The translations under genes were made by a program, and so were the position numbers. From Vishniacozyma victoriae (taxonomy: Eukaryota; Basidiomycota; Tremellomycetes; Tremellales; Bulleribasidiaceae): a DNA stretch of 64,000 bases. The DNA is taken from the NCBI GenBank assembly GCA_017654735.1, contig JADPYG010000091.1:124001-188000 (forward strand), read 5' to 3'. Positions 44,710-54,306 of this stretch are shown here, piece after piece; the stretch's first letter is position 1; every line of letters begins with the position of its first letter. Under the pieces are notes generated by a model. That model was not told the DNA's origin. It made no database searches and saw only the letters and a program-made list of their open reading frames with translations.

Positions 44710-45741
44710 CTACGCATCCCCTTGGACTGTCCTGGATATAGACAACCCGCCAACGTCCGGACCTGGGTCGGCAGTCCTCTCGGGCATTACACCGATTGAA
44801 ATGGATGTTTGCATAATCCGAATATTGATGTAAAGCCGTTCGTCAAGTTCCCAGTGGTCGGGGGCATTTGGGCCTGGATTGGGAACAAGATCTGGCAAGT
44901 CGATGTATTTCGAGAGAGCATTGCGCAGAGGGTGGGGCGAGCCTTCGATGGTAGCGTAGCAGATGGCTGCGAGCCACTCTGGTCGGACGGAGTTGCTGAC
45001 CTTCATGACCACTTGCTGTTTTTGTGACAGACGGTAGCCCTGCAGCGGGAAGAGGACCTCCCATATTCTCGAGAGCGTTTGGAAGCAATTGTTAGTAGGG
45101 CAAGGATTAGAGCCCAAACCGTCGCAGTCTTCGGTACAGACTATACACTCGCAAGCACACCACGCATCGGGTTCGAGTCCATGGTCCTTTTTCGCCAGTC
45201 TCCGGTGTCGTTCGAACATGAGCAAGCCAATATCCAAAACAGCGATGGCGGCGTCCACGAAGTACTCGCCATTACTGCATCCGTGGCGGGGGACTGGTTC
45301 GTACGCCTTACAAGCTCGCACACTTTCCAAGATGATCATTAGTTTGTGGTCCACAACTCTCTCCACTATGTTTCAGGAGTCGTCTTTCATTACGGGATGT
45401 TCTGCCCAGGCGTGGTGACGAAGGTAGTATCGACACGAGTCGACTTGTTTTTCGAAATATTCCGACTCGGTGCTTTTCACGATCGCGGGCGAAGGGCGCT
45501 TGATGGTCGGTAGTAATTCTGCAATCTTCTCTCTAGAGGGCGGATGGAAGTTGACGAGCTGATGTACCAAGTCTCTCAATCCCTGTTCCTCGAGATTGGC
45601 AATATCGTCTCGCATAGTCGAGGAAATATTGTGATTAGGTCGTGAAGTTTTTCGGGCGGTAGAAGTCGCAACGTTCCAGGCGGAACTAGGAGCGGAGGGG
45701 GATAGGGGACGTTTCGAGCGATTTTGGTGAGGATTGGACAT
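44710..45741 (-). pseudogene. Array gene A1: Cut8/Sts1-like protein with in-frame TGA
   Basis: Begins MSNPHQNRSKRPLSPSAPSS, near-identical in layout to A2 (46296-47353). The helical block LVHQLVNFHPPSREKIAELL PT resembles the start of the Cut8/Sts1 domain, which tethers the proteasome to the nuclear envelope. At 45373-45375 the frame meets TGA (after HPVMKDDS), then runs on in the same frame to 44710 with clear similarity to A2 (GCSNGEYFVDAAIAVLDIGL; RNALSKYIDLPDL). The alignment with A2 is continuous across the TGA, so it is probably a nonsense mutation. A removable 87-nt segment (45307-45393, GTAATG...CTAAT...TAAG) would bypass it in frame, so spliced expression is possible. A Cys-rich insert (WCACECIVCTEDC) is absent from A2 and A3. 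Confidence 0.6.
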
Positions 45742-46295
45742 GTTATTGGGGATGATGAGGGTGAATTGATAGGAAAGAAAATCGGGGGGAAAGAATAGAA
45801 TGACTAAGGTAAGTAGAATGCATACTAAAATTTCGAGGCCTTAAAGAATGGGGGCTTGTGTGTATACACACCATCTCATCCTTACCGATGTTTCAGCACC
45901 GCTCTTTCGGGGCCGATGAGTGAGCGAGGAAGTAAGCACGGTCCCAATGCTCAAGGATGTAAGCGTACTACATAGTGTATGTGTGCGATCATCAGAGCGG
46001 AAGTTGATAAAGCGTTAGTCTACATGTTATTCCATATCTTGAGACATTTCTAATATGATTACTCTGAGATCGAAAGCCTATGAGATGTCCTCCGTATCCT
46101 AATCCTTCCCTTATCCATGACCACAATTGACTTTCTCTCCCGCCTCTGATATTACCATCCTTGAACCTCCCATGCATCCTGACAAAATCCTATCCTAGTC
46201 GTCAGCCTGATTTCTCCTCCTCACTTGGCACGTACCGTACCATGGGCTGGTTAGGCGCCGTATTGAGATCTCTTTCCCGTGCCTCAACCCCCTCC
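45742..46295. other. upstream region of A1
   Basis: Holds the palindrome-containing upstream region of A1 (palindrome at 45858-45871) and the 3' side of A2. No gene seen. Confidence 0.45.
45858..45871. promoter_or_regulatory. 14-bp palindrome upstream of A1
   Basis: GTGTGTATACACAC is a perfect palindrome about 120 bp upstream of the A1 start. An equivalent inverted repeat (CTGTGT-GAATAT-ACACAG, 47461-47478) lies about 110 bp upstream of A2, in matching sequence (AATGGGG...TGTGTG). Its conservation between paralogues suggests a shared regulatory site; the factor is unknown. Confidence 0.4.
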
Positions 46296-47353
46296 CTAGC
46301 TTATCGACATCCTTTCCAGATCTAGCACAGGTCCTGGTCGTCTGTCGGGCATTCTCCCTAAGGCGATATCATGCGCTAACTTCTCTAAACATGGTCTGAG
46401 CCAGTCATCTGGCCTGGGGATGGCATTGTCGTTGGGCCCTGGATGATGTAGGATTGGCGGAAGGTCAATATACTTGAGGAGGGTCTCGCGTAAGGGATGT
46501 GGTCGATTGTCGCGGGTGAGGTACCGGATGGCAATATGCCATGCCTCCCACACGGTCAAGTAATCCGCCACCTCTGCTGGACTCGCATCGTCTTCGGAAC
46601 TGGCGGATCGCTCAGATGTATGCCATCTGCCATCCCATCCGGTACTCTTGGCAACATACAATATTGCCAGACCTCTCCGAGCTCGGAGAAGCTGAATTCG
46701 ACTGCGCATATCCGGCCTTCCTTCTCCAGTCTTGGCAAAGAACGACAATCCTTAATCCGTTCGCAAATAGATCCATGTTTCGGTCCAAGTCGGCTCTGCC
46801 GCTCGAATGCGAGGAGAGCGATTTCGAGGAGGGCGATGGTCGCGTCCATCGAGTACTCGGCCTCATTACAGCCATGTGCCCGAAACATCCTGTCCCTGTG
46901 GCAAGTGCTATCGAAGTCATACTCGAAGTTATACGCTGCGCGATTCAATACTGAAGCGGCTCCCACGCAGCTCACCTCTGCTGTAATTCTAGGATTGTTC
47001 GGCCAATTAGAGGCGTTAAGGTACTCATGACACATTGTGACCTTTTCCACAAAATAGACCGATTTGCTTATCATTGACGGAGCAGGAGTCATAGATGGTA
47101 GTATTGCGGCAATCGACTCTCTTGCCGAAGGATGTAGATCGAACAAAGTCTTCAGTAGAGTCTCCCTTTGATCCCAGTCAAGCTTAAGCTTTTTCGCCCG
47201 TGTAGCTGGCGCATCTATCGAGGACGCTGATGGAGTGTTCGAAAATGGCTTATCGGAGTGGGAGGCGAAGCGGGTGCGGACGCGTGGTGGAGAGGCGGCG
47301 GATGGGGAGAATGGTCGTTTTGAGCGATTCTGGGCGGGAGTAGGGTCTGGCAT
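46296..47353 (-). CDS. Array gene A2: Cut8/Sts1-like protein, frame break or intron
   Basis: Begins MPDPTPAQNRSKRPFSPSAA. The block LLKTLFDLHPSARESIAAIL plus PSMTPAPSM matches the N-terminal Cut8/Sts1 pattern (HP, then LPAPSM). It continues FRAHGCNEAEYSMDATIALL and ends with RPHPLRETLLKYIDLPPI and RMPDRRPGPVLDLERMSIS. The frame changes between VWQY and EVADYLTVWEAWHIAIRYL. An 83-nt intron (46577-46659 on this strand, GTATGT...GAGTCCAG) would restore it, giving VWQYSEVADY; otherwise A2 carries a frameshift. A1 has no intron at this place and keeps its frame. In Cut8/Sts1 proteins this domain binds the proteasome; whether that holds here is inference. Confidence 0.55.
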
Positions 47354-47861
47354 GGCGGTTTCGACGTGTGAGATAGTAGAAGTAGGGGTGAGTGATAAGA
47401 TTTATAAGTTGAATAGATGGTTATTAGCGTAAAAGTTTCGAGTCAAAGCAGAAATGGGGTCTGTGTGAATATACACAGTGACCCCTTGATTACTATGACC
47501 GATGGCCGGAGCTGTTCAGCACTGACCTAGACTTGACGAGCAGTGACTGAGGTAATTGAGCCCAGAGTAGAGTATGGTAGCAGCCTATGCATTCTTAATG
47601 TTCTACAGATATGTACATCCTTCCCTCGAGCTCCTACTCTATCACAGCGTAGGTGATGACTTTAGTCGGCCGTGAGCTCGTCCGGGTTTCCTTCCCGTTG
47701 TTATCGTTATTGTTCAACTTCATACTGACCATCCACCATCCACCACGCCTTCCACTAACCTCTCACCGCCACTTTCCACTACCCACCATGGTCCAGTCTT
47801 TCCATAGGACTATCGCCTCTTACTCCTCCTAGTCCCCTCGTCCTCACTTTCATCATCACTA
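47354..47861. other. intergenic region between A2 and A3
   Basis: Contains the inverted repeat CTGTGT-GAATAT-ACACAG at 47461-47478 upstream of A2, and CT/CACC-rich sequence at the 3' end of A3. No gene seen. Confidence 0.4.
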
Positions 47862-48735
47862 TCACTCGATCCCATCCCCCTCGACGAGATATCCATATGC
47901 CACAAGATCAGGCATATCATCCAACAACGTCCTCCTATTCCCATGCTCACAGTAATACTTCACATCCCCAGCCACTCTTGCCAATGTAGGTCGTAACGTC
48001 CTATACAAGAACAAATCATCGTTACTCGGTGCCGGAGGTAATTCGGCTAATTGAGAGATGGATCGTCGAGCCGCATGTGGGGTTGATGATGGAACGAGGA
48101 GGTGTTCCCAGATACAATCTTCATGTGCGTGGAATTTACCGCTTCCAGAGGATGTAGTAAAGATTAGGTCGAATAGCTGTTCACCGATTTGTTGGCCTAG
48201 TGCCCTGTCCGACCTGCAATAGCCGCTAGGGGTACCTTCACGTCGTAGGACAGCTTGAGCAATATCGGTCAGAGCGACAATGGCGTCCAAGACGATTTCG
48301 CATTGGTCGTGTGATTTGCCCAATCTGAATTCGCTCGGTTTGGCGGTATTCATGATATCCCCTACTTCCTTCCTTACAGCCTTTCTTGAAACTTGACATG
48401 CGTACCCATCAGGTAGGGATGGATGAGAAGACCACCAAGTATCACTCAACCAGTATTTGCAGTTTTCCACTTTAGCGTGAAATAGTTTGGATTGACTATC
48501 GTCAAGACAGTTGGCGGTTTGGGAGACGGTGGATGCTATCAGAGGGGCGATGGCGGCTTTGGAAGTGGGATGGAATTGGATGAGTTGAGTTACGACGGAT
48601 TGGAGTTGATCGTGGGTGAGTTTGAGGGCGTTTGCTCGGAGTTTGACTATCGGTCGTTTTGGGGGAGGAGATCCTGGTAGGACTGGCGAAAGTGAAGGAG
48701 GTGGGGGTGAATGGGCGTTTGGTGATATCTGGCAT
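47862..48735 (-). pseudogene. Array gene A3: Cut8/Sts1-like, frameshifted after the N-terminus
   Basis: The only plausible ATG (48735, MPDITKRPFTPTSFTFASP) matches the A2 N-terminus (MPD...RPFSPSAASP), but the conserved body lies in another frame: RANALKLTHDQLQSVVTQLI, QFHPTSKAAIAPLI, ENCKYWLSDTWWSSHP, and DQCEIVLDAIVALTDIAQAV. That body frame has no ATG until far downstream and opens upstream only from a non-ATG codon. No GT-AG pair near 48670-48720 explains the switch, so a one-base indel is likely. The rest is uninterrupted to the stop at 47862 (YLVEGDGIE). A3 is more diverged from A1 and A2 than they are from each other. Confidence 0.55.
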
Positions 48736-49598
48736 CTTGAGTAGATGAGCAAGATGATGGTGAGGATATTAGAGAGGTAGACGTGTTATCATGTCTACTA
48801 GTCGGAGTAGTGGACAAAAGGACGGAAGGTGAATGGTAGATGAAGGATTGGCTAGTGAAGGCGGCTTATTGTGCCCGTTTCAGCAAGATTGAGGGTTGCT
48901 TATCATTCGAATCCACACATACATGACGCCATACCGTAATCCCGGTAGCCTGAGCATGTCTTTCATCCCTCCTATTTAGGTCCATATTAGCTTTGAGCCA
49001 TGATGTCCCTAGTAGGCTTGACGTCCACACCAGGCTTCACATCATCGTCCCTCAATCTTCCGTGCCGCCGAAACCGTCTGTCCCACTAGACATCTTGCAG
49101 CACGTCCTAGCTTTTCTCTGGTCGGTGTGATCGTAAACAGTCGTCTGGCTGAGAGGCATAGTCTAGCGATTAAAGTAGGTCAAGCTATAGGTAAGTTAGA
49201 CCAGGGCGTAGGTGTAGCGCATCCAATCTGTAATCGTACATAAAGAATTTAGCCGTTTATCCGTTCCTGACTTTAGCTTGGCATAGTTGACCATCCGACT
49301 GTTACCAACTATACTGTAACAATGTCTCGGAGAGGTTAAATATCAATCAACATAGCTGGAGGTCGCGATACATGGGCGAAAGCGACTCGTCACGACATCA
49401 CAACGTTGTGATTTGGTGAAAAAGGGGGGTTGGTCACCTTTGTCGAGCCTATTGTAAGTCGCTTCGCATCTCGAGCATGCTTCAACGCTAATCGAATCAG
49501 GCCAGCTTGCTTCAAAAAGTGGATCTCTCAGTATGCCTTGAATCCGTCAGTCGTCTGGCGACGCATATATCGGCAGGCTGCATCGACAGATCGACGGC
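48736..49598. other. divergent intergenic region between families A and B
   Basis: No gene with support. It contains an element ATGTCTCGG at 49322 that recurs upstream of B2 and B3, marking the start of the duplicated B unit. An ATG-free frame continues B1 upstream for about 20 codons (GDAYIGRLHRQIDG), hinting at a longer or spliced B1 N-terminus. Confidence 0.4.
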
Positions 49599-50162
49599 AT
49601 GTCCACCGAAACACTGCGACGTGCGCTCAAGACCATCATTGAGCATTGCTACGATGCACAATCTATGTGGCCTACCGAAGCCGGTTCAACTCGCGAAGAC
49701 GTCGATACTCAGTATACCTTGACCATAAACGATTACCTTGATACCGAGATACACTACATGATCGTCGAGGGGATCGCGACACGTCAAGATATCGAAAAAT
49801 GCATCAACGATTCCAGCAATCAAAACTCAGCGAGTATAGTCGTTAAGCTTGTTGAACTAGGAATTGATTTGATTATCCATCGATACCGATGGCTTTCCAC
49901 GGATCTCGATGCTCTTCACGGCCAAATCCAGGATGCGCTGCTCAACGAGTTGAGGGAGGATGTCTGGGTGCACGAGGATACGTGTGATAGGATGGATGAC
50001 TTGTGCTGTAATGTTTGGTATTCCCGGCTTTTGACCAAGCTGAAGGAGGACGAATACTCTTCGCATGATAGGGACTGGACCGAGGAATGCAAGTGGGTGG
50101 ACAAGTCGGCAGCAAAGACTGGAGAAGGAGGTGGAAGCGGAAATGGATCTCAAGAAGTGTGA
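49599..50162 (+). CDS. Array gene B1: unrecognised helical protein
   Basis: An intronless 187-residue acidic protein starting MSTETLRRALKTIIEHCYDA. The central region YLDTEIHYMIVEGIATRQDI, then VKLVELGIDLIIHRYRWLST and DLDALHGQIQDALLNELRED, is shared with B2 and B3. The C-terminal tail (DRDWTEECKWVDKSAAKTGE) is private to this copy. No signal peptide or membrane segment. The order and helical content recall a short all-helical domain like Cut8, but no family is claimed. It is one of two intact B copies. Confidence 0.6.
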   Translation: MSTETLRRALKTIIEHCYDAQSMWPTEAGSTREDVDTQYTLTINDYLDTEIHYMIVEGIATRQDIEKCINDSSNQNSASIVVKLVELGIDLIIHRYRWLSTDLDALHGQIQDALLNELREDVWVHEDTCDRMDDLCCNVWYSRLLTKLKEDEYSSHDRDWTEECKWVDKSAAKTGEGGGSGNGSQEV

Positions 50163-50700
50163 CGGAGTTGGATTAGGAGAGACTAGTACTGGTACATGTC
50201 GGTAAAGAGGACTTCATGTGCAATGCGATACCATTCTCTCTAAGACTGACCAAGGATGGCTAGACTACTGAGGAACTGAGGCGGTGCAAGCAGTGATTGA
50301 CAAATTCAGACCGCCGCAATATCTGGGTCGAAGAGCACAATCCGACAACATCCAACCACAACCCCACTAACTTAGTATGTCGCAACTCAACTCAATATTG
50401 TACGTGGTGTTGCGCGTCTATGACCACAAATACACGCTGTGACAGATCTTATGTCCCATCCCATCGACGCTACAAATGTCAGTTGTCAACAATGTCTCGG
50501 AAGAACCGGATGTTGTTCAAAGACGTCGACTCAACCTAGGAAATACAAACAACAGGAATACGTTAAACTTGCAACTGTCATTCACTTTCGTGACTGACTC
50601 ACTCTTTGCTTCTCGTCAAGTCCTTCAAACGTAAGTGATCCTTCAGTTCTCTAGTATAGAGTTGATAGCGTCAGATCACCTCTCACGTATCACCGTCAAC
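50163..50700. other. intergenic region between B1 and B2
   Basis: Carries the duplicated upstream block (ATGTCTCGGAAGAACCGGAT from 50492) and a likely 5' UTR with a GTAAGT-like donor near 50631. No gene seen. Confidence 0.4.
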
Positions 50701-51246
50701 ATGCCTCGCTACAATCGATCCTACGAACAGGCCGAGGCCCACAATCTCTTGCGACGACTCGAAAATGCGACAGAGGACGACTGCCGAAAGATCCTATATC
50801 ATTTGATTAACGATAGCCAAGAAGCCCGAGATGCTTGTGATAGGGTATTCGAAGAGGGACCCTTCAAATACTTCGATTCTGAAATACATTACACGATCGT
50901 CCAAGGACTTGCAACCCGCTCCGACGTCCTCGACTATATCAACAGTAGCGGTAATCTTGATCTAGATACACAAGTGGGGATGCTGGTTGAAGTCGGTACC
51001 GACCTTGTTGTTTATCATCTCCGATGGTCTTCCGACGACCTGGATCAGATTCATGGGAGGATTCAAGACTATTTGATGTATTTGTTGGAGGAAGATCATA
51101 TCGCGCTTATTAGCTCGACCTGGAAGACTATGGAGCAGTTGGTTGCAGATGAGGGAAGATACTCGGTACTCGCCGCTAAGCTCAAGAAATACAAGATGGA
51201 GGAAGAGCAGGCTCAAGGGGAGCCGGAACGAGGTAGAAGGCGATAG
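50701..51246 (+). CDS. Array gene B2: unrecognised helical protein
   Basis: An intronless 181-residue protein starting MPRYNRSYEQAEAHNLLRRL in CAACATGCC context. Helical block CRKILYHLINDSQEARDACD is followed by YFDSEIHYTIVQGLATRSDV, MLVEVGTDLVVYHLRWSSDD and LDQIHGRIQDYLMYLLEEDH, and by a charged tail (KKYKMEEEQAQGEPERGRRR). It is the intact reference copy for the broken B3, which matches it along most of the length. Nothing in it shows a catalytic site. Confidence 0.65.
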   Translation: MPRYNRSYEQAEAHNLLRRLENATEDDCRKILYHLINDSQEARDACDRVFEEGPFKYFDSEIHYTIVQGLATRSDVLDYINSSGNLDLDTQVGMLVEVGTDLVVYHLRWSSDDLDQIHGRIQDYLMYLLEEDHIALISSTWKTMEQLVADEGRYSVLAAKLKKYKMEEEQAQGEPERGRRR

Positions 51247-51803
51247 ACGGACGGGGTAACAAGTGGGAAAGACAAGGGCGAGTATTCGGGAAGGGTGCAA
51301 TTTGGTACCTATCGATGAGGAGAGATACACGCGATGCGAAGACATGTTTTTACACCACTGATCGAAGTCGAGGACCTGGGAAGCAGTGACTAACGAATGC
51401 TCCCTGACTTAGACCGTTTGCATCTCGAAAGCTCGAGGTTTTCCAGCGCTTCAATGACCCAAAAGCTCGGTTAGCATCTACGCCCTTCGAATGCTCACCG
51501 ATTAGTTGAAAGATGGCTTGCCACTGGCCATACTGTACATATGACCGACCAGCTATGGACCACATGTACCGTCGGGTGTACAATTCGAAAAGTGTCTCGG
51601 GAAGAAAGGATGTTTGTCAAACATAACGACTCGATTCAGCAAACGTAAACATCATAAAGATGACAGGCTGCACAACAGATTATTAACGACTGTCACCTAC
51701 ATACGATTTTGGGTATTGACGGCTTTTCAAAGCAATCGACCGCAAGTACCATTTCGACCTCAATTTTCACGCCTATCGCCAGATCACGTACATTCGGTTA
51801 AAA
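51247..51803. other. intergenic region between B2 and B3
   Basis: Contains the duplicated upstream block (GTGTCTCGGGAAGAAAGGAT from 51592), matching the block 210 bp upstream of B2. No gene seen. Confidence 0.4.
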
Positions 51804-52502
51804 ATGCCTCGAAACCACCTTTCCTCTGAAGAACGAGATATCAAAGAGCTCAAACAACAACTTTCTGAGGCGTCCGATCAGCGCTGTCGCGAGCTCTTGC
51901 TGTAATTGATCCACGATAGGGATGAAGTTAAAGAAGCCTGTGGAAGGATCTTTGACCCTCCCAAAGTGGTCGAACTCAATACATGGACATACTACGATAC
52001 CGAGATTCACAACGCGATTGTAGATGGATACGCTACTTGCTCCGATGTCCAGGCCTGAATCGAAGCAGGCAAACGATCAAGTGCGGAAACGATGATCATA
52101 CTACTCGTCGAAATTGGGATTGACCTTGTCGCTTGTCAATCACAATGGCAGCCTACCGATATGGATGCCCTTCACTCGATGATTCAGACGGCTCTACTGG
52201 AGGTGCTTAAGGGAGACGTTTGCTTAGTCAGTATAGCATGGGAGCGGATGGATCAGCTAATCAAAGATAATGATCGATACTCGCTCCTTGCGGCCAAAGT
52301 GGAAGAAGACAGACGAATTGGAATGGAGAGACTTCCGCCTCGCCAGGTGCGGTCATGGGACGAGGCATTGGGATATTGGATAGAGATAGAGGGGGATAGT
52401 AGGCTGTCAGAGGTTTGCCATGAGGAAAGGCTGAAAGACAGGTGTAATTTCAGTCTGGTTTTCCTACCTACATTACCTGGAGCTAGAGTTGACGCCATCT
52501 GA
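51804..52502 (+). pseudogene. Array gene B3: degenerate copy with two in-frame stops
   Basis: Starts MPRNHLSSEERDIKELKQQL at 51804 and stays in one frame to 52502, interrupted by TAA at 51903-51905 (after CRELLL) and TGA at 52056-52058 (after SDVQA). On both sides the sequence follows B2: LIHDRDEVKEACGRIF, YYDTEIHNAIVDGYATCSDV, LLVEIGIDLVACQSQWQPTD and MDALHSMIQTALLEVL. No GT-AG intron covers either stop. The C-terminal extension (QVRSWDEALGYWIEIEGD...) is not in B2. A 136-residue fragment after the second stop is open but begins mid-domain. Confidence 0.8.
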
Positions 52503-52796
52503 TATCATCGCCAACATGTTCAGATGATTGGGAAAGGAAGAGGTCGACAACACTTAAGGATGGAGATAGAATGTATGACATTGATGATCGGCTGACTCTT
52601 TCACTCATCCTACCACAGCTAATCTTCACCATCTATTTCGGCAGACAACACACGCTTATACACATGATGGACATGCTCTCCGGTCTTCGAATGTGATACA
52701 TGATTCATTATCTGTATTCTATATCTATATGTGGAAGCATTGGCTTGATTCGGACTAGTGCATCCGACTCCCCGGCCGGAGCTATACTACATGGTA
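52503..52796. other. convergent 3' region
   Basis: 3' space of B3 (plus) and the SNG1-like gene (minus). Nothing recognised. Confidence 0.4.
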
Positions 52797-54306
52797 CTAG
52801 TGTTGAGGAGGAGCAAGCTCTCCCTGAGAAACTTTTGAAAAGGTCGCTCTGGCTTTTCCAGCTCGATAGTAGTTTGCATATGTCGTAAAGATCTTCATGA
52901 TAACGAACCACGCAGCCAAGGTCGGCAGGGTGTAGACAAGTCGAGATACCGCACCATGAGTGAGGATGGTGATGACTGTCTGCCACCATTGTAGAGATGG
53001 CATAAAGTATGAGATCCTGTACCAATGATTGGTGATATCCGGAGGACCGATCGTTGATGCTACGGAAAAGATGATCCAGGTGAGAACGAACATGGGCAGA
53101 AAGGCAATTGGGATGAAGGCTGTGGCAATATCAAGCACTGGATAGTGAGTACAGGATATTCATGTAATATGGCGATGACTCACCATCAAAGTTGATCATC
53201 ATGAAAACCCAAGTGACGGCCCAGAAAGCGAAAAATGTGGATGCATCCACATGGCCAGCTCCCCGAAAAGCGAATGTCCACCCGGCCACGCCGAGACTCA
53301 TGATCAACGGCCATACGGAGCCAATGAGGAATCGCCATCTAACATGATGCCACCCGTTCCTCGTTGCGTACAGACTCAGACCGCCAGCGATACCATTTAG
53401 TGCCATGAGGAAGAAGAATTGCGGCAAGATACAGAACACCGTCCCGACCGTGTTTAATAATGCTTTGTTGTCGAATTGGAAGTATTCGGAGGTGAGATCT
53501 AGTTGTGCAGCCGAGCTCGGATTTAGGATGGCATTTCGGACATTTTCGTTGGCAAGTCCACCTGCTGAGATCGAAGATATGATTGGCGATACGAAGCTTT
53601 CCTTTAGGATCGAGCCTGCCGCACCGGTGACTGCCAAGGCTGTTTGAAAGAAGTTACTGACGTAGAAAACATAGTATCGTGCCTCGAGTGTAACGTACTC
53701 GTAGGTCTGACTAGCATCGTAAGAATCACCATCCTCGATAGTCGAGTTGAAACGCTGCGTGGCACCGTTTAGAGCGTAGATCGCTGCCCAATATTTTCCT
53801 TCGTAAACCAGATCTTGGATCGCCTCAGGACTAGTCGAGGTACTGTCGATGATGGTATATGTTGGATAACCGTAGGTTTGGTTGAGTGATGCAGCGGCTT
53901 GGAAGAGGGATTGGCCGAAAGCACCACCGTCAAAGTCCACGAGGGCGACTTCTCCCTGCTTCGTATGGTCTCCTTGGCGGTAGAAAAGTCCGTACAAATG
54001 GGCGACATTAATCCAGAACACGATTAGAAGGGCAATTCCTGAACATAGTTAGATCTTGTTGCTGGTCGAACCGAGGGGCACAAAAAGTACTTACCTGCGG
54101 GGAAAAGCTTCGAGCCCACCGCTTTGCCAGGTACTTCATGCCCTTCGATTATCTGTGCTTTTTCATTCTCAACATTGCTGTTGTCAAGAGTCTGCGTCTC
54201 GGGCAGCGCGCTGAACCTGATCAGCTAAGCCACTGGAGTTCGGCTGGGGCACTGACTGTTGCTCGTTACTCTCGGGGGCGATGGGGACGTTTGCGTCGAC
54301 TGACAT
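52797..54306 (-). CDS. SNG1-like (DUF3533) membrane protein
   Basis: Starts MSVDANVPIAPESNEQQ, with a short intron (GTCAGT...GCTGATCAG) to FSALPETQTLDNSNVENEK, then GSKLFPAGIALLIVFWINVA, a membrane segment flowing into HLYGLFYRQGDH. A large extracytoplasmic loop (ALVDFDGGAFGQSLFQAAAS, with several N-glycosylation motifs) is followed by about five membrane segments, for example VWPLIMSLGVAGWTF and FIPIAFLPMFVLTWIIFSV, ending TFSKVSQGELAPPQH. This one-helix, large-loop, multi-helix order is the layout of yeast Sng1, linked to nitrosoguanidine resistance and plasma-membrane lipid flippase regulation. It is the only recognisable membrane gene inside the tandem array and looks intact. Confidence 0.8.

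Noticed and set aside
45079..45418. Plus-strand open frames opposite A1
   Set aside because: Antisense shadows of A1; the minus strand shows paralogue similarity.
46497..47030. 177-codon plus-strand open frame opposite A2
   Set aside because: Antisense of A2; the minus-strand frame has family similarity and a proper ATG.
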